Shown: positions 46,888 to 53,516 of the stretch, one piece after another
Layout: every line of letters begins with the position of its first letter
Position numbering within the stretch: the stretch's first letter is position 1
Assembly (NCBI RefSeq): GCF_015840915.1
Contig: NZ_CP060398.1
Location: forward strand, 3,472,001 to 3,536,000
Length of the DNA: 64,000 nucleotides
Origin: Synechococcus sp. CBW1002
Lineage (GTDB): Bacteria > Cyanobacteriota > Cyanobacteriia > PCC-6307 > Cyanobiaceae
Direction: 5' to 3'
The notes under the pieces: generated by a model
Databases searched by the model: none
Told to the model about the DNA's origin: nothing
The model's input: only the letters and a program-made list of their open reading frames with translations
Program-made: the position numbers and the translations under genes

Positions 46888-47049
46888 TGCCGCTGGCAAT
46901 CGCCGCTACGGGGCGACAGCCACAGCCCAACCCGAGACGACCCGGCACCATGTCCGATACGTCCCTGGCCGTCCCAGACGGCATGAGGTTCAGCGATTGG
47001 TGGGAGTCCCGAGCCGTCCCAGGGCTGATTCAAAGTCTCACCATGGGTT
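46888..47049. other. Possible truncated ORF before the IS remnant
   Basis: An ATG at 46950 reads MSDTSLAVPDGMRFSDWWES, then RAVPGLIQSLTMGSG, before merging with IS-like sequence. It may be the 5' end of a gene interrupted by the IS. No other gene is visible in this short stretch. Confidence 0.25.
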
Positions 47050-47640
47050 CGGGGATGGCTGGCCCGCGGCCATCACGCCAGCACCATTGCCCCGGTAGCG
47101 GTGGGCATCTTCATGGAGCTGGGTGTCACGGATCCAGTGCCAGCACTCAATGCTCCAGCGGTCTCGCACCAGTTGCAGCAGGGATTCTGGGGTTGTGCGC
47201 AGGCTGGTGAGAAACAGATGCGTGGCATGAAAGGGCTTGCCGTCACGGGTTCAGGTGGCCACCACCTCGACGATCCAGCTGGTGCCGATCCAGGACTGAG
47301 CGATGTGCTCTGGGGCCGCCTTGGCACGCAGACTCCAGGTGATCTGTCGGCTGTGGCTGATCTCGTGATCCGTCGCCAAGAAAGGGATCTTGCGCTTGCC
47401 CTGGAACTGGCTGCAGATCTGGCGATGCAGCGTCTTCTGGTTGGCCTTGACCGTCAGGAGGAAGTCGCCCCCTGCTCCTGGAGCTGCTGAAAAACGGTTT
47501 CTGGGTATGCAGGGCATCCGCCTGGATGAGCACGCCCTCCAGATCCAGCTCGCCAAGCAGCTGCCGCAGCACCGCCCGCTCGTGGCTTTCGCCAGTGGCG
47601 TAGCAGGCCTGGCCATGCCCAACCGATCGCTCCCTTTCTC
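47050..47640 (-). mobile_element. Decayed ISAs1-like transposase (3' part only)
   Basis: Read on the minus strand in three frames, the segment gives in order GESHERAVLRQLLGELDLEG with VLIQADALHTQKPFF, then GGDFLLTVKANQKTLHRQI with LRAKAAPEHIAQS, and then GKPFHATHLFLTSLRTTPES followed by RDRWSIECWHWIRDT and EDAHRYRGNGAGVMA. Together they match the C-terminal two thirds of an ISAs1/H-repeat-type DDE transposase. Two frameshifts are needed, near 47480-47500 and 47240-47260. The N-terminal part is missing because the remnant stops at about 47640, where an unrelated gene fragment begins. I cannot define terminal inverted repeats. Confidence 0.65.
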
Positions 47641-47775
47641 TCCATCCGCTATGGGCCGGCGGTCTACGGCGGGCGGGAGCTTCCCAAGGCCTTCTGCAAC
47701 ATCCGAGTGCAGGCGGAGTCGTGGGCCGCTGATCAGCTGATGCGCCTCCGCCGGCTGGAGGTTGGGTTGGGCTGA
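47641..47775 (+). pseudogene. C-terminal fragment of a paralogue of the HTH gene at 49230
   Basis: On the plus strand this segment gives RYGPAVYGGRELPKAFCNIR, then VQAESWAADQLMRLRRLEV before TGA. The gene at 49230-49880 has RYMPAVYGVRDVPKAFCNSR followed by EQAEGWASRELRRLRAKG, so they are close paralogues. The fragment ends at the IS remnant boundary, so the IS or a linked deletion probably removed the 5' part. Confidence 0.65.
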
Positions 47776-48504
47776 TGCACCAGGCGGTGGTGAACCTGCA
47801 CCCCATCCACCCCAGCAATGGAATCAGCAACGCCCTGATCCCGTTCCAGCTCCAGTAGTGGTGGCGTTGAACCCATGCATCACCAGAGCCTTGGGGCTGC
47901 CGATGCGCAGACAAGCTGGGAGTGGGTGAAAATCCCTGTTCCGCTGCCTCCTGAGCCACGGTCGTCTGCAGGAGCAGCTGGGCGGTGGAGTGCAGGTGTG
48001 GCCGCGCACGGCCTGGACTCCTCTGCCCTGGCCACCAGCACCGCCAGGAGCAGCACGGGCACGAGCGTGGCGAGCAGCTCCAGAGGCTGCGTCAGTATCC
48101 GGGACAAGGGAATGGACTGCGAGGCGATGCCTGCAGCCTTGTCGATCCGGCTCCTTTTGTGAGAAGTCTTCCTGCGAAGCACGCCCTCAGTGTCAGTACC
48201 TGAGCTCTGGGTGGCGCCAATGAATGGCACAGATCGCTTTCGGCCAGGGATCGGGATGACTCGTGAACGACGAAGGCTTGGCTTGCTGCCGGTGTGTCTT
48301 GCCTATCCCCCGTCAAGGCGGTCGGCGCTTCCAGAGACTTTACCGGTGCGACCGCCGATTGGTTGTCAATCGGCTCCAACATAGCGACGGATTTGGATCA
48401 GCGGAGGGACCCTCTCCACCTGATTTCGCCATCACCATGCGCTTCACACCGACGGATCACCTGCTGATCGACCCGCTGGCTCTTCTGCCGCGACCCGGTA
48501 GGTT
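47776..48504. other. Stretch without a convincing gene
   Basis: About 730 bases with short frames on both strands, none of which has a clear start, a family motif or a sensible composition. A minus-strand frame (47880-48230) contains a hydrophobic LLATLVPVLLLAVLVAR that could be a relic of a membrane protein, but I would not call it. Likely decayed DNA between mobile-element remnants. Confidence 0.45.
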
Positions 48505-48685
48505 TCACTCCACCCGGAAGGTCACGGCCATCACGGCGGTAATGTCCTTGTCGATGGTGCCGGTGTCGTAGGAGCCCGTATCGCTGGCCTCGGTAGAACT
48601 CGGCGCCGTGATCTGGAATGAACCCGTGTCGGCGTTGGTGATTGCACCGACGCTGGAGCCCGCCTCCCTGGCAATCGCCCTAGCC
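48505..48685 (-). pseudogene. C-terminal fragment of a SIMPL-domain gene
   Basis: Reads ARAIAREAGSSVGAITNADTG, shortened here as IAREAGSSVGAITNADTG, then IDKDITAVMAVTFRVE and a stop. The SIMPL gene at 14814-15593 has IAREAGSGIGAITNADTG and IDKDITAIMGVTFRVE at its C-terminus. Only about 60 codons remain and no start or membrane anchor is attached. It is probably a relic of a second gene copy or of a transferred segment. Confidence 0.75.
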
Positions 48686-48876
48686 CACCAGCGCACCGAT
48701 CTCTCAAGAGATCCGATGGATCTTGGCGACATCCCAGCACCCGATCAGCACCCCATTGGCATTGGTCAGGCCCACCCCCAGCTCCGCCATCTCGTACGAC
48801 CAGCTCGTGGTTCGCACAAGTCAGCTTCATTTTTTGCCGCACTGTCGCAACACTGAGATCATTCACAGAAACGCCC

Positions 48877-49050
48877 ATGACCCGTATCACCATCCAGTGG
48901 CAGAACCAGTTCGGCCGCTGGCAGCACTACACCTCCAGCCACCACGAGCCCAGTGCCTTCCGCAGTGCCCAGCAGCGTGCCCGCTCCACCGGCAAGCGTC
49001 ATCGCCTGATCGACGATGAAGGGCGGGTGCTCGACATCATCGAGCCCTGA
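48877..49050 (+). CDS. 57-residue protein, paralogue of the gene at 53327
   Basis: ATG at 48877 encodes MTRITIQWQNQFGRWQHYTS, then SAFRSAQQRARSTGKRHRLI and DDEGRVLDIIEP. The copy at 53327-53500 has the same length, the same QNQFGRWQH and AQQRARST cores and a conserved DDxGRxLDxIxP end. The conservation of both ends and the equal length argue for real, selected genes. The pattern suggests strand-strand-helix-strand-strand, but this is inference. There is no signal or membrane segment. A strong hairpin lies 11 bases after the stop. Confidence 0.78.
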   Translation: MTRITIQWQNQFGRWQHYTSSHHEPSAFRSAQQRARSTGKRHRLIDDEGRVLDIIEP

Positions 49051-49061
49051 GTTCTTGTGCC

Positions 49062-49081
49062 AGGAGGCCCAGGGGCCTCCT
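49062..49081 (+). terminator. Hairpin after the 57-residue gene
   Basis: A perfect 9-bp inverted repeat (AGGAGGCCC and its complement, two-base loop) begins 11 bases after the stop codon. It has no long T-run, so it may be a weak or factor-dependent terminator. Confidence 0.5.
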
Positions 49082-49229
49082 TCAAGAGTTCGCTCCGTTC
49101 ATCCCGAGCACCGGCGCCAATCCTCCAGGGGATTGCCAGTCACCAACCTGCCGTCCGTTCCTGCTGGGCAAGGTGGTCAATCCTGGAACCCTGAAGGGTT
49201 GATGAGCAGGAACGCTACCTGAATTTAAG

Positions 49230-49880
49230 ATGTCTTTCGGTGCTCGCCGCACGACCCATCTGTCGCGGCTTCTCATGGCTCAGCGCAAGAAGCTGGGCCT
49301 CAGGCCTGGTCAGGTCGCAGCCCTGCTCGGCGCCACGAACATCTCCAGAGTGGGCAGCCTGATCGGCTGCTTTGAGGTGGGAGAGCCGATCACGGATCAA
49401 TGGCTCGAGAAGCTGATCAATGCTCTCAAGCCTGATCCTGAGGAGCTGCGCCGCTGCCTGGAGCTCGATCAGGAGGAGGCCGAGCAGCAGTTGGAAGCGG
49501 ATCGTCGCGCCTGGGAGGCCTGGGCCGATGAACCGATGGATGCATACGTCTGGGTCCGCTACATGCCGGCGGTCTATGGCGTGAGGGACGTGCCCAAGGC
49601 CTTCTGCAATAGCCGTGAGCAAGCGGAGGGCTGGGCTTCTCGAGAGCTCAGGCGCTTACGGGCCAAGGGGTATCTGCAATGGACACGGCGCGAGCAGACC
49701 TGGTTTGACCAGTACGGCATCAACCCCCGCCGTCTTCCCGTCACGTTTGAGAATTCAAGACCGATCGGTGGGATGCAGGTCGGCCAATCACAACGACGGT
49801 TTTTGCTGGGATCCGATGGTCAGGTGATCACGGGCGGCTATGGGTTGTTGCAGGCGGGCCAATCCGGCTCGACGGCATGA
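49230..49880 (+). CDS. Helix-turn-helix domain protein (Xre-like)
   Basis: 216 residues. The N-terminus THLSRLLMAQRKKLGLRPGQ and VAALLGATNISRVGSLIGCF resembles the Xre/Cro helix-turn-helix, followed by a helical EELRRCLELDQEEAEQQLE. The second half (RYMPAVYGVRDVPKAFCNSR and WTRREQTWFDQYGINPRRLP) is a distinct domain that I do not recognise. A truncated paralogue lies at 47641-47775. It may regulate neighbouring genes or belong to a mobile element. The start at 49230 is the first ATG of the frame. Confidence 0.72.
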   Translation: MSFGARRTTHLSRLLMAQRKKLGLRPGQVAALLGATNISRVGSLIGCFEVGEPITDQWLEKLINALKPDPEELRRCLELDQEEAEQQLEADRRAWEAWADEPMDAYVWVRYMPAVYGVRDVPKAFCNSREQAEGWASRELRRLRAKGYLQWTRREQTWFDQYGINPRRLPVTFENSRPIGGMQVGQSQRRFLLGSDGQVITGGYGLLQAGQSGSTA

Positions 49881-49956
49881 TGAGGCTTGCCGAGCTTCTG
49901 GGCTATCGAGCACAACGCAAGGTCTGTCACAGACCAGGACGCCGAGTCAAGCCAGT

Positions 49957-50286
49957 TCAGCTGAACAGCTTGCGGATCGAGCTGATCAGCCAGAGGACCA
50001 GACCGATGAGGAACCACTGGTAGAACGCCACCACCAGCCAGATCGCGCCGGCCAGTACCGCAAGCCCGATCACGATGGCCAGGACGGCTCCGACCACCTC
50101 CCAGGGGTCAGGCCCGGAGGCATGGCCTTGGGATCGTGGTTGCTGGGGGCGATCAGCACTGCTGGTGACCCGTGCTCGACCGGGCGGAATAACGTGGTGC
50201 TGGCCGCTGCTGGCGCGGGAGGGAGTGGAGCGTGGGGCTGGCGGGGATTCAGAGCGGATGAACTCGCCTTTGTCGTTGAATGGCAT
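49957..50286 (-). CDS. Small membrane protein, last gene of the E2-JAB-E1 operon
   Basis: 109 residues. The N-terminal part (MPFNDKGEFIRSESPPAPRS to about residue 60) is hydrophilic, Pro/Ser/Arg-rich and probably disordered. The rest holds one or two membrane helices (VVGAVLAIVIGLAVLAGAIW and LVVAFYQWFLIGLVLWLIS) and ends IRKLFS. It starts 9 bases after the E1-like stop and shares strand and spacing with the operon, so it is probably co-transcribed. It might place the conjugation system at a membrane or be a target, but no function is known. Confidence 0.7.
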   Translation of the reverse strand: MPFNDKGEFIRSESPPAPRSTPSRASSGQHHVIPPGRARVTSSADRPQQPRSQGHASGPDPWEVVGAVLAIVIGLAVLAGAIWLVVAFYQWFLIGLVLWLISSIRKLFS

Positions 50287-50295
50287 GGCGACGCC

Positions 50296-51585
50296 TCAGT
50301 CCCTCCAGCGGCAGGGCGGGCACCCCTGGCCGTACCCCACCTGGATGGAGGTGGTGACCTGCAGTGGATGGGAGAAGATCTCGGCCCGCTCGCCGCCGAG
50401 ACGGGGATCGTTGCTGTTGCAGACCAACGTGAACTGGCTGAGCTTGCCGAGCAGCCTTGGCGCGTAGGAGGGGGTGTGGAGGTTCAGCAGATCGAGGGCG
50501 AGCTTGAGGCCGATCTGGGTGACGTAGGCGATGTCGATGCTGAGACCCGGTTGGAAGTCGAGCTTCTCGAGTGCTGCTTCTGTGGCATAAAAGCGTCGCT
50601 GCGACTCCTGCTTGCCGCTGAGAGCCTGAAGGCTCTGGCGTTCCTCTCCACCCATTTCTCCGGTCCCGTGGTTGCCCTGCCCTCCCTGGCTCAGTTCCTC
50701 GAAGGCGCAGCCGTAGCAGGGCATCGGCTCAGCCGGGTGGCTGTAGAAGATCTCACCCGCGAAGGCCCGCTCCCACAGGCCGATCGCCAGAAAGGGCAGT
50801 TCCAGCGCGGCGGCGAGGCGTGCGGCATGACGATCAGCCCTGCGACTGTCGGCGCAGGCCAGCATCAGCGTGATCGGCCCGCCCTGCCGTGCGGCTTCAG
50901 CACATTGCGCTTCTCCGGAAGGCTCCGCCCCACTCGCGAAGGCCTGCACCACGGCCGGATCGAGCCGCTCGATCGTCGTGGCCTGCACCTGCACCACCGC
51001 GTTGGGATTGATCTGATGGATCCGCTCGGCGGTGGCATCCACCTTGCGGCGGCCCACGTCAGCCAGGCCACAGGGATGGCGGCAGAGGTTCTCGAGCGAC
51101 AGCAGGTCGGGGTCGATCAGCAGGAAGCGCCCCACACCGCTGCGGGCCAGCTCCAGGGCCGCCAGGCCGCCCACCGAGCCGCAGCCGCAGATGATGACGC
51201 CCGCGTCCTGCAGGCGGCGCTCCTCCAGCAGGCACGTGTGTCTGGAAAACAGGGCGCTCTCCAGGTCGTAGGGCTGGGCTTGGCAGGGCTGGCCGTCGAG
51301 CCAGAAGCGCAGCAACTCGCCATCGCGGCGCACCACAAGCGATGGGGCGTCAGCGGCTGCCAGCTCGTCATTGCCAGTGGCCTGGGGTTCCAGCCAACCG
51401 AGCAGCACAGCTCGGGGTTGATGCCGCGGAGGTTGGTTGCCACAGCTGTCCAGGACCAGCGTCTGACCTGTGTCGGGGTGGGCGTAGCCGTAGAGGGGGC
51501 TGCCGTCCGGCCAGCCGGCCAGATCGGCGGGGAAAAGCACGGTCGTGCGCACGTGGGATTGGGGTGGTGAGGGGCGATCAGGCAT
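50296..51585 (-). CDS. ThiF/MoeB/E1-like adenylyltransferase
   Basis: 429 residues from MPDRPSPPQSHVRTTVLFPA. An N-terminal region of about 110 residues of unclear type comes first. The E1/ThiF Rossmann domain starts at about residue 115 (LLEERRLQDAGVIICGCGSV) with GCGSVGG (residues 134-140) and the conserved acidic LLIDPDLLSLENLCRH. Two CxxC pairs, PCYGC (about residue 306) and the C-terminal GCPPC, are the zinc site typical of ThiF/MoeB-type enzymes. Such enzymes adenylate the C-terminus of a ubiquitin-like or sulfur-carrier protein. It overlaps the JAB gene by 8 bases and belongs with E2-like and JAB partners. Confidence 0.85.
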   Translation of the reverse strand: MPDRPSPPQSHVRTTVLFPADLAGWPDGSPLYGYAHPDTGQTLVLDSCGNQPPRHQPRAVLLGWLEPQATGNDELAAADAPSLVVRRDGELLRFWLDGQPCQAQPYDLESALFSRHTCLLEERRLQDAGVIICGCGSVGGLAALELARSGVGRFLLIDPDLLSLENLCRHPCGLADVGRRKVDATAERIHQINPNAVVQVQATTIERLDPAVVQAFASGAEPSGEAQCAEAARQGGPITLMLACADSRRADRHAARLAAALELPFLAIGLWERAFAGEIFYSHPAEPMPCYGCAFEELSQGGQGNHGTGEMGGEERQSLQALSGKQESQRRFYATEAALEKLDFQPGLSIDIAYVTQIGLKLALDLLNLHTPSYAPRLLGKLSQFTLVCNSNDPRLGGERAEIFSHPLQVTTSIQVGYGQGCPPCRWRD

Positions 51586-52447
51586 GGCAGGGCTCTGTCC
51601 ACAACAGCGACAGCTGCTCGGGTTCCAAGCGGAGTCGTTCCCTGGATCCAGGAACCTGAACCCACAACTGGTCCTCGCAGGCCTGAAGAAGCAGGGCGCG
51701 TTGCTGCGGGCCCGAGCGCTCCACCAGGGCCAGGCAGAGATCGCTGCCGCAGGGCTGTAGGGCATAGGCAAGGCGATCCTGCGCCTCCAGCTGCTCCAGC
51801 AGCGGCTCCAACAGCGCCGTCAGCCCCGGGGCCAGTGGTTGTGGTGTGGAGCAGCGATCCACACATGCAGCGAGCAGGGTCTGCAGAACCCGTTGCTGGC
51901 GGTGGTGTTCCAGCGCGGCGGGGTGCAGGCAGCTGCGGTGGCGGGGTTCGAGCAGGGCCCTGGGGATGGCCTGATCCCCGCAGGAGATGGGCAGGCGCCG
52001 ATAGGCCAGGTCGGCCGGTACGTGATAGGCCGTGATCCGGAAATGGGGATCGAGGTTGACCAGGCAGGAGATGGCCCCGGCAGGTGACTGCTCGGCGTAG
52101 CGGCGGTTGGTGACGTCATCCTCCGCGGAGAAGCGATCAAAGCTGCCGGGATGGCGATGCCAGAGGCCGATCAGGCTGAGGGGCTCTTCATAAACACCGG
52201 CCATCTTGCGGGCCAGGTGGGTCACATAGGTGGTGTCGTATTCGAAGGTGGTGGGAGTGAAGCGGGCGGCCGGACCTGGATCGATCGCCTCAATCACATG
52301 CCAGCGACCCTGGCTGTGGTGACCGAGCAGGATGCCGCCGGTTTCGTTGGGATGCTGCGCGTGGGTTTCGGCCACGATCGCCGCATGGGCACGGCTCGAG
52401 AAGATGACACGCTCAGAGGTACGCGGCCAGAAGTGGAGGTTCAACAT
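51578..52447 (-). CDS. JAMM/JAB (Mov34/MPN) metallopeptidase
   Basis: 289 residues. The complete JAMM signature is seen: catalytic Glu35 in PNETGGILLG, and HxHP-x6-S-x2-D in WHRHPGSFDRFSAEDD (His97, His99, Ser107, Asp110). In eukaryotes and prokaryotic ubiquitin-like systems JAMM enzymes remove or process the modifier. A C-terminal half of about 120 residues without a known motif follows. It sits between the E2-like and E1-like genes on one strand, 4 bases after the E2-like stop and overlapping the E1 start by 8 bases, so all belong to one operon. Confidence 0.87.
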   Translation of the reverse strand: MLNLHFWPRTSERVIFSSRAHAAIVAETHAQHPNETGGILLGHHSQGRWHVIEAIDPGPAARFTPTTFEYDTTYVTHLARKMAGVYEEPLSLIGLWHRHPGSFDRFSAEDDVTNRRYAEQSPAGAISCLVNLDPHFRITAYHVPADLAYRRLPISCGDQAIPRALLEPRHRSCLHPAALEHHRQQRVLQTLLAACVDRCSTPQPLAPGLTALLEPLLEQLEAQDRLAYALQPCGSDLCLALVERSGPQQRALLLQACEDQLWVQVPGSRERLRLEPEQLSLLWTEPCHA

Positions 52448-52451
52448 CGGC

Positions 52452-53096
52452 TCAGATGTGATGTCCTCTGAACTGCTCGCTGCTCAGATCTCCGAGCATC
52501 CACAGCTCGAAGGCAGCAATCCACTTGGCGGCCCAGGCCAGGCTGCTGGCGGCGGTGCTGCTGCGGTTTCTGTCGCTGCGAAAGCTGCCGGCCTCCACGG
52601 TGCAGAGGCTCAACCCACCATCCGGATGGCGCAGGGTATGGGGGATCGATTCACCCAGCTGGGCCTCCAGCGTCAGCAGATCAGGCTCGATCGAGAAGAC
52701 GCTGATGGAGCCGCCATAGTCGTTGTTGTGGGGATGGTCGTGGTCGTAGACCAGCTGCAGATGCCAGATGCGCTCGCTGCCGGGCAGGCCGCTGGCCAGG
52801 GAGCCCAGCCAGGACATGCGGCCATCGGGCAGCCGATCGGGGCGGAACTGGGGGAAGAAGTGGTTCATTGCCTCCAACTCCCCCTGAAACAGCTGCGGAT
52901 CGCGCTCGTACCAGTAGAGAGAGGGGGCAGCAAGCTTGCCCTCAGGCACGGTGATGGCGGCACTGCCACTGCTGGCGTTGGAGCCCAGCGGCTGGATGGC
53001 CCCCTGCTGGGTGACCATCACGGATTCGCCGCGGAGCAGCTGGGCCGCCAGCTGGCGACGGCGTTCGGCGGCGGCGTCCTTGAGAGGGGGATTCAT
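52452..53096 (-). CDS. E2-like protein of a prokaryotic ubiquitin-like conjugation system
   Basis: 214 residues from MNPPLKDAAAERRRQLAAQL (53096). The core has HLQLVYDHDHPHNNDYGGSI, then IPHTLRHPDGGLSLC with Cys165, and the helix SSLAWAAKWIAAFELWMLGD. In prokaryotic E2 proteins of JAB/E1 operons a similar H-x-x-x-G-x-x-C-x core and terminal Trp-rich helix are found, so Cys165 is my candidate thioester Cys. The overall similarity is weak, and the position in the operon carries much of the argument. The frame extends to 53219 without need. It is divergent from the 57-residue gene at 53327. Confidence 0.65.
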   Translation of the reverse strand: MNPPLKDAAAERRRQLAAQLLRGESVMVTQQGAIQPLGSNASSGSAAITVPEGKLAAPSLYWYERDPQLFQGELEAMNHFFPQFRPDRLPDGRMSWLGSLASGLPGSERIWHLQLVYDHDHPHNNDYGGSISVFSIEPDLLTLEAQLGESIPHTLRHPDGGLSLCTVEAGSFRSDRNRSSTAASSLAWAAKWIAAFELWMLGDLSSEQFRGHHI

Positions 53097-53326
53097 GGCG
53101 GGTGGAATGGGCTGAGGCAATGGTCGGGGCCAGGTACTTCCACGCGAGCCTGCATTGTGCGAAAGACGGCCCAACCAACGCATCAGCGGCCACGGATGCG
53201 CCACTCGACTAAACAGCAACGACCACAGGGGTTGGCGTTCAACCGCTCGTCATTCGCAGTAGACGACTTCCATCATTGTCATGGTGGAGCAAGCTAAGCA
53301 GCAACATCAACCACAGACGCATCGGC

Positions 53327-53500
53327 ATGCCGAAAATCCACATCGAGGTGCAGAACCAGTTCGGACGTTGGCAGCACGTGCAGACGATGCACAACGAGGC
53401 CAATGCCTACCGCACGGCCCAGCAGCGTGCCCGATCGACCGACAAGCGCTACCGCCTGGTCGATGACGATGGGCGCCTTCTGGATGTGATCGATCCCTGA
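53327..53500 (+). CDS. 57-residue protein divergent from the E2-JAB-E1 operon
   Basis: Reads MPKIHIEVQNQFGRWQHVQT, then AQQRARSTDKRYRLVDDDGR and LLDVIDP. It is a paralogue of the gene at 48877. Its predicted order, strand (IHIEVQ), strand (RWQHVQTM), helix (NEANAYRTAQQRARST), strand (KRYRLVDD), strand (RLLDVID), is the order of a minimal beta-grasp fold, but its C-terminus lacks the usual diglycine, so a modifier role is speculation. It starts 230 bases from the E2-like ATG on the opposite strand. Confidence 0.78.
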   Translation: MPKIHIEVQNQFGRWQHVQTMHNEANAYRTAQQRARSTDKRYRLVDDDGRLLDVIDP

Positions 53501-53510
53501 AGTTCCAGGG
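53495..53510 (+). terminator. Weak hairpin over the stop codon of the 57-residue gene
   Basis: CCCTG and CAGGG pair around a six-base loop, overlapping the stop codon, and are followed by CGCGTTTT. It could act as a terminator between this gene and the convergent HIRAN gene, whose stop is at 53517. Confidence 0.35.
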
Positions 53511-53516
53511 CGCGTT

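Noticed and set aside
51032-53297. Plus-strand frames antisense to the E2-JAB-E1 operon
   Set aside because: The minus-strand genes show JAMM, ThiF and other motifs, and the plus-strand translations show none.
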